From NCBI RefSeq assembly GCF_001420605.1, contig NZ_LJIZ01000032.1, positions 186,001 to 250,000 on the forward strand: DNA of 64,000 bases. Reading direction: 5' to 3'. Below, piece after piece: positions 35,100 through 43,413 of the stretch (the first letter of the stretch is position 1; each line of letters starts with the position of its first letter). This DNA is from Bacillus sp. FJAT-25509 (GTDB taxonomy: Bacteria; Bacillota; Bacilli; Bacillales; Bacillaceae_G). The notes beneath the pieces are model-generated. The model searched no databases. It was not told where the DNA came from and saw only the letters and a program-made list of their open reading frames with translations. The translations under genes were made by a program, and so were the position numbers.

Positions 35100-35888
35100 T
35101 TGAGGTTAAGTAACCAAACGGTAGTAATAACAGGTGCTTCGAGTGGTCTTGGGAAAGATTTAGCTTTATCGGCAGCAAAGGAAGGCGCTAATATCGTCTT
35201 AATTGCTAGAAGAGAAACAGAGCTAAAAAACTTAAAGGCAAAAATACAAGAAGATTTTCCAGTTAAATGTCATTATTTTGTTGTCGATGTGACAGATGAA
35301 AATGCAGTATACGATGCATTTCACCAAATCGAGGAGCAATTTGATGGAATTGATGTTTTAATAAATAATGCAGGGTATGGTCTATTTCAGACAGTTGAAC
35401 AAATGTCACTTCAAGATATGAAGCAAATGTTTGATGTGAATGTATTTGGAGTCATGATTTGTTCAAAACTTGCCCTAACGTCTATGAAGCTAAAAGGGAA
35501 GGGGCATATAATTAATATCGCTTCTTTAGCTGGTAAGATTGCAACTTCGAAGGCTGCAGCATATGCAGGCTCTAAGCATGCAGTACTAGGATTCAGTAAC
35601 GCTTTGAGACAGGAAGTTGAAAAAGACGGTATCTATATTACGAATATAAACCCAGGTCCGATGGATACACCGTTTTTTGATATTGCAGATGAGTCAGGAT
35701 CGTATGCTAAGTCCGTTCGTAAAATGATGCTGGACCCTGAAAAAGTTGCTTCGAAAGTTATTTCTTTAATTGGAAATAATGTACATGAAATCGATCTACC
35801 TTCATGGATGGGATTTGGAGCAAAACTTTACTCTGTCTTCCCTAAGGTTAGTTATTATTTTATGATGAAATTCGGAAATAAAAAATAA
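35100..35888 (+). CDS. yqjQ: Short-chain dehydrogenase YqjQ
   Basis: A 262-residue SDR-family oxidoreductase. Cofactor motif TGASSGLG (11-18), NNAGYG, catalytic Ser in INIASLAG and Tyr-x-x-x-Lys in YAGSKHAV, plus NPGPMDTPF. The C-terminus is basic and hydrophobic, so weak membrane association is possible. NAD(P)-dependent substrate is unknown. TTG start at 35100 behind AGAGGTGGG. Second gene of the yqjP-yqjQ operon. Confidence 0.92.
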   Translation: MRLSNQTVVITGASSGLGKDLALSAAKEGANIVLIARRETELKNLKAKIQEDFPVKCHYFVVDVTDENAVYDAFHQIEEQFDGIDVLINNAGYGLFQTVEQMSLQDMKQMFDVNVFGVMICSKLALTSMKLKGKGHIINIASLAGKIATSKAAAYAGSKHAVLGFSNALRQEVEKDGIYITNINPGPMDTPFFDIADESGSYAKSVRKMMLDPEKVASKVISLIGNNVHEIDLPSWMGFGAKLYSVFPKVSYYFMMKFGNKK

Positions 35889-35925
35889 CAGAAGCTGTTC
35901 ATAGAGCGAGCTTAGATGAGTATAG

Positions 35926-35966
35926 AAAAAAGAGCTAAGAGAGGAATATTCTCGAAGCTCTTTTTA
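35926..35966 (+). terminator. Terminator of the yqjP-yqjQ operon
   Basis: AAAAAGAGCT pairs with AGCTCTTTTT, with a partly paired AGAG...CTC interior. Confidence 0.82.
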
Positions 35967-36007
35967 TTTAGGACTGTTGTAAAACATTTATAAAGAGAGG
36001 ATTTAAA

Positions 36008-36493
36008 ATGGGTATTCAAGTGTTGATTGATAAAATAAATAATTTTCCAAACTGTGTGATTCATTCTCATTCAGGCTATCCAGATGTAGAAAAAGGTCAT
36101 CAACTACCAGACGATTTATATGAATTTTTTACATTATGTGGCGGAATTGATTTATTTATAGGCAGTGATTACTGTTTAACAATTGTTTCACCTGAAGAGT
36201 TTATATTGGCAAACCCCGTTATAATCGGTGAAAAAGCTGAATACGATCTATCTTCAAGTTGGTACATTATTGGACGTGATCAGAATAACGATTTTTTAAC
36301 AATAGATCTAAGTAAGCCGCGTTTAGGCAGATGTTACGATAGCAATTGGGAGACTCATGGTGTAGTTGGCAGTTGTCCGATAATTGCCAATTCATTTACG
36401 GAGTTATTGGAACGTTTAGTAATAAATGAGGGAGAACATTGGTATTGGCTTCAAGATGATTTTGCATCTTTAGGAGATGCCTATGAAGATTAA
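36008..36493 (+). CDS. SUKH (SMI1/KNR4) family protein
   Basis: A 161-residue protein of the SUKH fold: LPDDLYEFFTLCGGIDLF, the loop GSDYCLTIVSPEEF, SSWYIIGRD and DSNWETHG, then a C-terminal helix FTELLERLV. SUKH proteins often neutralise polymorphic or contact-dependent toxins, but many occur as orphans. No toxin gene is adjacent; the next gene (36702) may be another immunity-type or housekeeping orphan. Start ATG 36008 behind AGAGAGG. Cytoplasmic by prediction. Confidence 0.82.
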   Translation: MGIQVLIDKINNFPNCVIHSHSGYPDVEKGHQLPDDLYEFFTLCGGIDLFIGSDYCLTIVSPEEFILANPVIIGEKAEYDLSSSWYIIGRDQNNDFLTIDLSKPRLGRCYDSNWETHGVVGSCPIIANSFTELLERLVINEGEHWYWLQDDFASLGDAYED

Positions 36494-36620
36494 ATTGAAA
36501 TTTGCTTGTGTTTTAAATAATGTGAGTGCAATTGGGCTCTTCCGCATTGCCATAAATAAATAGAGATTTTTTAAAACCTACTTAAATACGATAAAATTCA
36601 TAGTTTCATAAATGCATAAT

Positions 36621-36686
36621 TTGGTTGAAAATCGGAAACTTGTTGATCCCTACACAGGTAGAGAGATATTATCAAAAATAGATTAA
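36621..36686 (+). other. Short possible gene remnant before the Cys-motif protein
   Basis: A 21-codon in-frame stretch (TTG GTT GAA ...) reading LVENRKLVDPYTGREILSKID, ending 12 bases before the next gene. It resembles a polypeptide C-terminus more than an independent gene and has no ribosome site. It may be a leftover of a larger lost gene. Confidence 0.25.
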
Positions 36687-36701
36687 CCCGTGGGTGTAAT
36701 G

Positions 36702-37151
36702 ATGAATAAATTAAACATTTTAGAAATTAAAAATCGAAAAGAAATAATTAATGATATAGAAGTTGAATTTAATGATCTAATTATTGATGGTATTTCTCTT
36801 TATCAAAAATTAATGAAATATAACTTCATACCAAGTTTAGGCTGGGGAGTTGTTGAATTTCAAAGAGATATGATCAAGTACTTTTTACTTGAAAAACCAC
36901 ATGAACTTTTATGGTATCGCATTCCTATCTTAATTTGTCCAGATTGTGGGGACTTAGACTGTGGATTTATTTCAGCAAAAATAGATTTACTTGATAACAA
37001 AGTTATTTGGAAAGATTTCTATGTGGGTGATTATAATAATGACTATGAAAGAAAACTAGATTTGGGTCCATTTTACTTCGATGATCAAAGCTATAAAAAA
37101 GCGATAATTTCAGCACGAAATAGTACAAAGAATAGAATTTTATGCAATTAA
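36702..37151 (+). CDS. Uncharacterised protein with CPDCGDLDCG motif
   Basis: A 149-residue protein. The pattern is a Trp-Gly/Leu-Gly-W segment (PSLGWGVVEF), a basic-hydrophobic middle (LLWYRIPILI), a compact cysteine motif C-P-D-C-G-D-L-D-C-G, then VIWKDFYVGD and LGPFYFD with a final Tyr-Lys helix. I have seen this arrangement in uncharacterised bacterial proteins often placed near toxin/immunity genes, but no function is established to my knowledge. The three cysteines could bind a metal. Start uncertain among GTG 36690, ATG 36699 and ATG 36702; GGGTG at 36692-36696 favours the last. Confidence 0.65.
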   Translation: MNKLNILEIKNRKEIINDIEVEFNDLIIDGISLYQKLMKYNFIPSLGWGVVEFQRDMIKYFLLEKPHELLWYRIPILICPDCGDLDCGFISAKIDLLDNKVIWKDFYVGDYNNDYERKLDLGPFYFDDQSYKKAIISARNSTKNRILCN

Positions 37152-37177
37152 CGCGTGAGTTTGCAACATAAAGAAAA

Positions 37178-37203
37178 CTGAGACCACATTTTTGTGGTCT
37201 CAG
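37178..37203. repeat. Hairpin, left copy of the duplicated terminator core
   Basis: CTGAGACCAC (37178-37187) pairs with GTGGTCTCAG (37194-37203). No T-run follows. The 20 bases at 37181-37200 are identical to 37707-37726 on the other side of the repeat element. Confidence 0.9.
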
Positions 37204-37706
37204 AGTGTTGAAATTTAAAATGGTCAATAGAGAAAACGGACATTAAATGTTCATTTTTTGAATAGTCTTTCTATTCATGCTTTTAAATTTTAATATGTTT
37301 GAGCAATTTTATGATTCTAATCACACTAGTAATGGATTTTTTCAGAAGTTAAAAATATTGTGAGCTAATTTTTAGAAAAACAAATACAATTGATTAGTTT
37401 ATTAATTAATGTTCGATATTAATTGACCTACAAACTGATTAATAAACAACTGATAGGATACTTTAAGTAAAGGCTATTTGAATAGGTTTTATTGCAGACT
37501 TTTTTATGATGAATAAGTTGATTGGAACGAAAGGGGTGATCGACTCCTATGGATAAGCGGGAAGGCTGAGACCCCGCAGGCTAGCCGAGGAGGCTAAAGA
37601 ATCTCGCCCCATGGAAAGCGAGCATCCTGTAGTGGAAATTAACATCACCCTACTCCTTTACGAAAATTTGGTAAGTTAATTGACAAGGTTGTTTTTCAAC
37701 AGCGTG
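37201..37706. mobile_element. Dispersed repeat family A, copy 2, in a duplicated terminator
   Basis: The stretch 37281-37706 matches copy 1 at 20457-20811, with an extra ~80 bases at about 37320-37400. The core 37517-37643 has inverted ends GTTGATT/AATTAAC. The outer ends form imperfect terminal inverted repeats: CAGAGTGTTGAAA at 37201 and, on the other strand, CACGCTGTTGAAA at 37706. It is flanked by an exact 20-bp direct duplication. No coding capacity was found. Together these suggest a small non-autonomous mobile element. Confidence 0.7.
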
Positions 37707-37731
37707 AGACCACATTTTTGTGGTCTTTTTC
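37707..37731 (+). terminator. Terminator, right copy with T-run
   Basis: AGACCAC pairs with GTGGTCT around ATTTTT, followed by TTTTC. Before insertion of the repeat this probably terminated the gene ending at 37151. Confidence 0.85.
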
Positions 37732-37918
37732 AGTTACAATCAACATTTTGCTAGTCAATTTAAAACGTCATACTAACCTATTTTTATATCCAATCTTTCC
37801 TCAATACAGCTCATTCTTTTATTCGAAGTAAACCCTATTGTTTTTTCATTAGTCTAACTTCATGGGCTTTCAACTATATATATAGTAATGAGATTTAAGT
37901 GAAAGATGGTGGGGTAGT

Positions 37919-39247
37919 ATGACTAAACGAGATTATTTAATAAAACCGCTTGTAGGTGATAGTTATCCAACAATTGATCGAGGAGATACTATCTACCTAT
38001 GGGACAAGCAAGGAAAGAAATATATTGATGGTTCTTCGGGTGCAGTTGCGGCAAGTATTGGTCATGGTGTAAAGGAAATAATTGACGAAATGGTAAAGCA
38101 AGCTTCTAAAGTGGCGTTTGTTTATCGATCACAGTTTACGAGTGAGGCGGCAGAACAATTAGCTGAAAAAATAAGTCAGCTAGCACCTGGAGATTTAAAC
38201 TGGAGTTTTTTTGTTAATAGTGGTACTGAAGCAACTGAAACAGCTATGAAAATGGCAATACAGCATTTTCAAGAAAGAGGAATTCATACGAAAACGAAGA
38301 TCATATCAAGAAGTATGAGCTATCATGGCATCACGATGGGATCCTTATCTATGTCAGGTCATCCTTTAAGGAGGAAACGTTTTACTAGTTTACTAGAGGA
38401 TTATCCGATGGTTGAAGCGCCGTATTGTAAAAGGTGCCCATTTGAATTAGAGCCTGGAAATTGTGGTTTACTTTGTGCGACTGCACTTGATCGTACAATT
38501 CAGAAATTAGGTTCTGAAAATGTAGCGGCATTTATAGCTGAACCTATTGTTGGTGCGGCAGGTGCTGCGTTAACTCCTCCAAAAGGATATTATGAAAAAA
38601 TTAAAGAAATTTGTGATAAACACGATGTGCTACTTATTGCAGACGAAGTAATGACGGGAATAGGTAGAACTGGAGAAATGTTCGGAATGAATCATTGGAA
38701 TTGTGTGCCTGATTTATTAGTCCTCGGTAAGGGATTGGCGGCTGGTTATACGCCAATTGCTGCAGCAATCGCAAGTGATCGTGTAATGCAACCTATTTTA
38801 GAAGGCAGTCGACTTGTTATGAGTGGACATACGTTTAGTGCGAATCCTCTCTCTGCAAGTATAGCTTTAGCTGTTTTAAACTATGTCGAAAAAAATGGAT
38901 TAGTACAAAATTCTAAAATACAAGGTGAAAAGATTAAATTAAAACTAAGAGAATGGCAGAAAGAGTATCCTTTTCTATTCGATATCAGGGGTGAAGGACT
39001 ACTAATCGGTATAGAAATAGATGAAGATTTCTTTGATTGTAAAAGTGTAACAAATCGTGTAATTGAGATTGCTAAAAATCATGGATTATTACTCTATCCA
39101 TCTGTTAGTGGTCCATATGGAAGATCTGAAAATAGTTTCTTGCTTTCTCCACCTTTAGTCATTACTGATGAGCAAGTAAATGAATTGCTAACTTTATTAA
39201 AGGAAGTATTTAATGAGCTAAATCAAGAAGCAAAGGAGATCGAATAA
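37919..39247 (+). CDS. yodT: Class III PLP aminotransferase (YodT-like)
   Basis: A 442-residue pyridoxal-phosphate enzyme. SGTEATETAMK, SYHG, ADEVMTGIGRTG (Asp242 binds the cofactor ring) and the Schiff-base Lys271 in LGKGLAAGY are present. Four cysteines (170, 173, 182, 186) form a C-x2-C...C-x3-C cluster seen in this subfamily. In B. subtilis YodT belongs to the yodT-S-R-Q-yodP-kamA sporulation operon around beta-lysine metabolism; here the first four members are kept in the same order. ATG 37919, ribosome site GGTGGGG. Its stop overlaps the next start (TAATG). Confidence 0.87.
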   Translation: MTKRDYLIKPLVGDSYPTIDRGDTIYLWDKQGKKYIDGSSGAVAASIGHGVKEIIDEMVKQASKVAFVYRSQFTSEAAEQLAEKISQLAPGDLNWSFFVNSGTEATETAMKMAIQHFQERGIHTKTKIISRSMSYHGITMGSLSMSGHPLRRKRFTSLLEDYPMVEAPYCKRCPFELEPGNCGLLCATALDRTIQKLGSENVAAFIAEPIVGAAGAALTPPKGYYEKIKEICDKHDVLLIADEVMTGIGRTGEMFGMNHWNCVPDLLVLGKGLAAGYTPIAAAIASDRVMQPILEGSRLVMSGHTFSANPLSASIALAVLNYVEKNGLVQNSKIQGEKIKLKLREWQKEYPFLFDIRGEGLLIGIEIDEDFFDCKSVTNRVIEIAKNHGLLLYPSVSGPYGRSENSFLLSPPLVITDEQVNELLTLLKEVFNELNQEAKEIE

Positions 39248-39942
39248 TGGCAATCAATACTTTCGGGAAAATCATTAGTATTGAAGAAGCTTTGCTTTAT
39301 TTTAAAGATGATATGGTGTTAATGTTCGGTGGGTTTGGAGGAATCGGTAATCCACCAACATTAATAAGGAGCATTTTAGAGAAAGGTGTGAAAGATCTTA
39401 CTCTAATTGGAAATGACACGGGTTTTCCTGATGTTGGGGTCGGACAATTAGTGACGGCTAAAAGAGTAAAAAAAATGATTACAACGCATATTGGATCAAA
39501 TCCGAATGCTGGAAAGCAAATGACAGATGGTACGTTAGAAATAGAGTTTAGTCCTCAAGGTACATTTATCGAACGGATTCGAGCGGGTGGAGTTGGATTA
39601 GGTGGCGTTTTAGTAGATATTGGGATTGATAGTGTAATAGATGTTGATAAACAGAGAGTGAATGTATTTGGAAAAGAGTATTTAGTTGAAACTCCTCTCA
39701 TTTCAGATGTTTCAATTGTATATGCGAAAAAAGCAGATCCTTTTGGGAATTTAGTTTTTGATAAAAGTGCTCGCAATACGAATCCTTACGTAGCAATGGC
39801 CGGAAAAATCACAATTGCTGAAGTTGAAGAAATTGTTCCTTTAGGAGCATTAGAACCTGAAGAAATTATCGTACCTGGCGCTTTCGTTAACCACATCGTT
39901 CAATCGGAAGGGGTGAATTGGAAGTGGGTTTGGGAAAAATAA
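39247..39942 (+). CDS. yodS: CoA-transferase subunit A (YodS-like)
   Basis: A 231-residue alpha subunit of a succinyl-/acetoacetyl-CoA-type transferase. The glycine loop GGFGGIGNPPTLI and GTLEIEFSPQGTFIERIRAGG (in pieces) are diagnostic. It moves CoA from an acyl-CoA to a carboxylic acid with subunit B. Start overlaps the aminotransferase stop by one base and its own end overlaps subunit B by 25 bases, so expression is tightly coupled. The acid substrate is presumably a product of the aminotransferase step. Confidence 0.9.
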   Translation: MAINTFGKIISIEEALLYFKDDMVLMFGGFGGIGNPPTLIRSILEKGVKDLTLIGNDTGFPDVGVGQLVTAKRVKKMITTHIGSNPNAGKQMTDGTLEIEFSPQGTFIERIRAGGVGLGGVLVDIGIDSVIDVDKQRVNVFGKEYLVETPLISDVSIVYAKKADPFGNLVFDKSARNTNPYVAMAGKITIAEVEEIVPLGALEPEEIIVPGAFVNHIVQSEGVNWKWVWEK

Positions 39943-40601
39943 ATCCAAGGGAAATGATGGCAAAACGTGCAGCAAAAGAAGTAAAGAGCGGTATGATTGT
40001 GAATCTTGGGATTGGAATTCCTTCACTTATCCCAAATTACTTACCAGAGGATTGTCGGGTAATGTTCCATGCAGAAAATGGCGTGTTAGGTTTAGGCCCT
40101 ACTCCACAAAAAGGTGAAGAAGACGAGAATTTATGTAATGCTGCAGGATTACCTGTAACATTAATTCCAGGTTCCAGTTATTTTGATAGTAGCATAGCCT
40201 TTGCGATTATTCGAAAAGGTTTATTAGATTTAACCGTACTAGGAGCCCTCGAAGTTAGTAAAAATGGCGATTTAGCAAATTGGATTGTTCCTGGTAAAAG
40301 AGTACCAGGAATTGGTGGAGCAATGGACTTAGCTCAAAAATCAAAAAAAGTAATTGTTTTAATGAACCATACTAATAAAAATGGTGAACCTAAAATAGTC
40401 TCTGAATGTACACTTCCTCTTACATCTCCATGTTGCGTTGATTTAATCATTACTGAAATGGCCGTAATTGAAGTTAAAAAAGAAAGTGGAGAGCTTTGGT
40501 TAAATGAAGTAATGTCTCCATATTTAGTCAGCGATGTAATTGAGAAAACTGGTGCCCCACTATTTGTGAACCCAAATGTTATTGTTCATCGTTGGGAGTG
40601 A
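39918..40601 (+). CDS. yodR: CoA-transferase subunit B (YodR-like)
   Basis: A 227-residue beta subunit: NLGIGIPSLIPNY, the catalytic Glu53 in AENGVLGLGP, IPGSSYFDS, and GGAMDLAQKSKKVIV. The glutamate forms the glutamyl-CoA intermediate in this family. TTG start at 39918 behind AAGGGGTG, lying inside the end of subunit A. It is followed six bases later by the deacylase. As with YodS it is assigned by family and operon order. Confidence 0.9.
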   Translation: MEVGLGKINPREMMAKRAAKEVKSGMIVNLGIGIPSLIPNYLPEDCRVMFHAENGVLGLGPTPQKGEEDENLCNAAGLPVTLIPGSSYFDSSIAFAIIRKGLLDLTVLGALEVSKNGDLANWIVPGKRVPGIGGAMDLAQKSKKVIVLMNHTNKNGEPKIVSECTLPLTSPCCVDLIITEMAVIEVKKESGELWLNEVMSPYLVSDVIEKTGAPLFVNPNVIVHRWE

Positions 40602-40607
40602 TCGAAA

Positions 40608-41876
40608 TTGGATTTGAAAACTAAAATTAATGCCTACATTCATAAAAATAAGAACAAAGCAATTGATTTACTTCAGAATCTTGTTCAAGAAAAAAGTGTT
40701 TCAGGAAATGAAGCTGATGCACAAAAAATTATCTCAAATTATTTACAGAATCTTGGATTAGTGATTGATCGCTTTGAGCCGTCAATTGAGGAATTAGCTA
40801 AATCATCCTATTTTATTTCAGAACGAACTTCATTTGAAGAAAGTCCGAATATAGTTGCAATCTTAAAGGGGACAGGAAATGGAAGATCAATTATATTAAA
40901 TGGACATATAGATGTAGTTCCTGAAGGTGAAATAAGTAGTTGGGAGCGCCATCCGTATAGCGGTGAAATCGTAGGGAATCGCTTATATGGTAGGGGAACA
41001 ACAGATATGAAGGGCGGCAATGTTGCTGCACTATTTGCGATTGAGGCGATAAAAAAATGTAATATTCCACTTAAAGGCGATATCTATTTTGAAAGTGTTA
41101 TTGAGGAAGAAAGTGGAGGGGCAGGTACGCTAGCAACAATATTACGGGGATACGTTGCAGATGCTGTCCTTATTCCAGAACCAACTAAAATGAAAATATT
41201 TCGGAAACAACAAGGCAGTGTTTGGTTTCGAGTAAAAGTAAAAGGTAAAGTTGCCCACGGTGGAACTAGGTATGAAGGTGTTAGTGCAATTGAAAAAAGT
41301 ATAATGGTTATAAATCATATAAATCAATTAGAAAAACTTCGAAATACAAGATTACTAGATGATCCTCTATACAAAAATGTGCCAATTCCAATACCGATTA
41401 ATATCGGAAAAATAAATGGCGGTACTTGGCCCTCCTCGGTCTCCGATTTAGTTACTCTTGAGGGAAGACTAGGTGTTTCACCAAATGAAACAATCGAAGA
41501 AGCTAAACTTGAAATAACGAGGTGGCTTAAAACACTCTCATTAATTGATGATTGGTTTATTGAAAATCCGGTTGAAGTTGAATTTTTTGGAGCAAGATGG
41601 TTACCAGGTAGTATCGATCTTGGGCATCCATTTATGGAATCTCTAAAGAAATCCTATCAATATGTTTATAAAAATGAACCGATTATTGAAGCCTCCCCAT
41701 GGGGTACGGACGGCGGATTATTTACACAAATAAAACAAATACCTACGATTGTGTTTGGACCAGGGGAAACGAAGGTTGCTCATTATCCAAATGAATACAT
41801 TGATTTAGATGAATTATTTCGTTGTGCGGAGGTAATTGCCCACACTTTACTAGATTGGTGTGGGGTAGAAGAATAA
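40608..41876 (+). CDS. yodQ: M20 (ArgE/DapE-type) deacylase (YodQ-like)
   Basis: A 422-residue zinc hydrolase. NGHIDVVPEGE, GRGTTDMKGG, ESVIEEESGG, LIPEPTKMKI and late His in AHYPNEYI give a complete M20 active site. YodQ-type proteins are predicted N-acyl amino acid deacylases. TTG start at 40608 with GGGAGTG upstream. It ends the operon here: the following 600 bases contain no N-acetyltransferase or aminomutase gene, whereas in B. subtilis yodP and kamA follow. Confidence 0.87.
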   Translation: MDLKTKINAYIHKNKNKAIDLLQNLVQEKSVSGNEADAQKIISNYLQNLGLVIDRFEPSIEELAKSSYFISERTSFEESPNIVAILKGTGNGRSIILNGHIDVVPEGEISSWERHPYSGEIVGNRLYGRGTTDMKGGNVAALFAIEAIKKCNIPLKGDIYFESVIEEESGGAGTLATILRGYVADAVLIPEPTKMKIFRKQQGSVWFRVKVKGKVAHGGTRYEGVSAIEKSIMVINHINQLEKLRNTRLLDDPLYKNVPIPIPINIGKINGGTWPSSVSDLVTLEGRLGVSPNETIEEAKLEITRWLKTLSLIDDWFIENPVEVEFFGARWLPGSIDLGHPFMESLKKSYQYVYKNEPIIEASPWGTDGGLFTQIKQIPTIVFGPGETKVAHYPNEYIDLDELFRCAEVIAHTLLDWCGVEE

Positions 41877-42497
41877 AAATCATTATACTAAATTAATTGT
41901 TAAAACAAGAAAAGAAGACTAATCACATCGACAATGTAGCTATACAAAAGAAGCTGAAGTCCAAAAATATTTTCACGGAAATAATATGAGCTTTTTTTTG
42001 AGTCTAAATTGATAAAAAAATTGATTTATTGCACTTATACATTTGCCATGCCAAGAGTATTATGAATGATTGCTTTATTCCATCAATTAGGATACAAAGA
42101 CAATATTAATTACATCATTTATAAAATTAAGATATGAATCTATGGGTAAAAATTTTGACTGAAAAATAATTATATAATGTTAAGGGCTAACTTTAGGGTT
42201 AGTCCTTTTTTCTTGTTTAAAAATAGTGTTATATAATCAGCAAGTGATAAACGTTCAACTCTAATCAAATGAAATGGGCATTTTTTTTCTTAACAAGATG
42301 ATGGTAATTGTTGAAGGAGCAACACTAGAATGACAATCTAATGGTTTATTTTAATCTAGTATTTGCCCCTAGAACAGTTCCTAAGGTAACAATATATTAT
42401 TTTTAGAAAATTTAGAATTTAATCTTGAATAAAAGAATAAACTTTAATATAATGAAAAAAAAGGAAATCCTTCAAAAAAGTGAATGGGAGATTAGGA
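41877..42497. other. Gene-free region between the yod-like operon and the RpiR gene
   Basis: About 620 bases without a credible gene; yodP and kamA are absent. A terminator hairpin lies at 42182-42212. Nothing else was recognised apart from AT-rich tracts. It probably contains the promoter for the RpiR-led cluster. Confidence 0.5.
42182..42212 (+). terminator. Intrinsic terminator in the yodQ-RpiR gap
   Basis: AAGGGCTAAC pairs with GGTTAGTCCTT around a short TTTAG loop (one bulge), followed by TTTTTCTTG. It lies 300 bases after yodQ and could also act as an attenuator for the genes downstream. Confidence 0.75.
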
Positions 42498-43346
42498 ATG
42501 GAAGAATTAAAACAAAAAGTTCAAGATGAGTTTGATAACTTTTCGAAGGGTTTAAAAAAGGTCGCGAAATATTTCCTTGCAAATCCGGAAGACTTCGCAA
42601 TGGACTCAGGTGTTCAAGTTGGACAAAAGATTAATGTAAGCGAAACGACTGTTATTCGATTTTGTCATGCTCTAGGCTATAGTGGCTTTAGTCCATTGCA
42701 AAGGGATATCCAGAGCCGACTGTTGAATCGTAAAAGCAGTTTAGTTGAATATCATTCCGTGAAAAACAAGATGGACATGGATCGAGATTTTTCTAAGAAA
42801 ATGATGCAAAAGGACGCAGAGTTAATATTGCAAACTGCTGAAGTACTAAACGAAGAGGAATTTAATGTGGCAGTAGAACGATTAAGTCAAGCTGAAAGGA
42901 TCCTTGTTTCTGGTACCCGTTCTTCCCATGCAATGGCACATTGGTTTTCGTTTGCACTTGAACTCATTCGAGGGAATGTTAGGATGTTTAGACCAGATAC
43001 GGATGATATTGTTTTACGCATGGGTGAAATGAATGAAAATAGTACTTTCGTAGCATTTTCATTCCATCGGTATGCATTAGAAACAATTAATATGGCTAGG
43101 GAAGCGAAATTGCGGGGGGCGTTTGTGATTAGTTTTACCGATTCCGAGGTTGCACCGATTCGAGAATATACTGATGTATTATTTACGGTGCAGCTACCAA
43201 TCAAGTCAACACTAGATGTTAGTCCGGCAGTTTTTTCTCTTATGAATTCTTTACTTGGTGGAGTAGTTGTCAAAAATTCTGATCAGTTTATGAAGCGTAC
43301 AAAGGCATATGAGAATTTTCATTTGGACCATTTCTTTGGGGAATAA
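42498..43346 (+). CDS. MurR/RpiR-family transcriptional regulator
   Basis: A 282-residue regulator with an N-terminal HTH_6 domain (KKVAKYFLANPEDF; VSETTVIRFCHALGYSGF) and a C-terminal SIS sugar-isomerase-like domain (about 125-260, ILVSGTRSSHAMAHWF; FVAFSFHRYALE). RpiR proteins usually respond to phosphosugars such as MurNAc-6-P, although relatives sense other ligands. It heads a run of peptide-related genes, so it probably controls them. Start ATG 42498 with GGGAG correctly spaced; the GTG at 42480 is upstream of that site. No operator was identified. Confidence 0.88.
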   Translation: MEELKQKVQDEFDNFSKGLKKVAKYFLANPEDFAMDSGVQVGQKINVSETTVIRFCHALGYSGFSPLQRDIQSRLLNRKSSLVEYHSVKNKMDMDRDFSKKMMQKDAELILQTAEVLNEEEFNVAVERLSQAERILVSGTRSSHAMAHWFSFALELIRGNVRMFRPDTDDIVLRMGEMNENSTFVAFSFHRYALETINMAREAKLRGAFVISFTDSEVAPIREYTDVLFTVQLPIKSTLDVSPAVFSLMNSLLGGVVVKNSDQFMKRTKAYENFHLDHFFGE

Positions 43347-43413
43347 AGGCTATCTTTTTATTAGATAATACCTTCACCTTCCTCTTAATTTTATAAAGAA
43401 AGTGGGTATGAAA

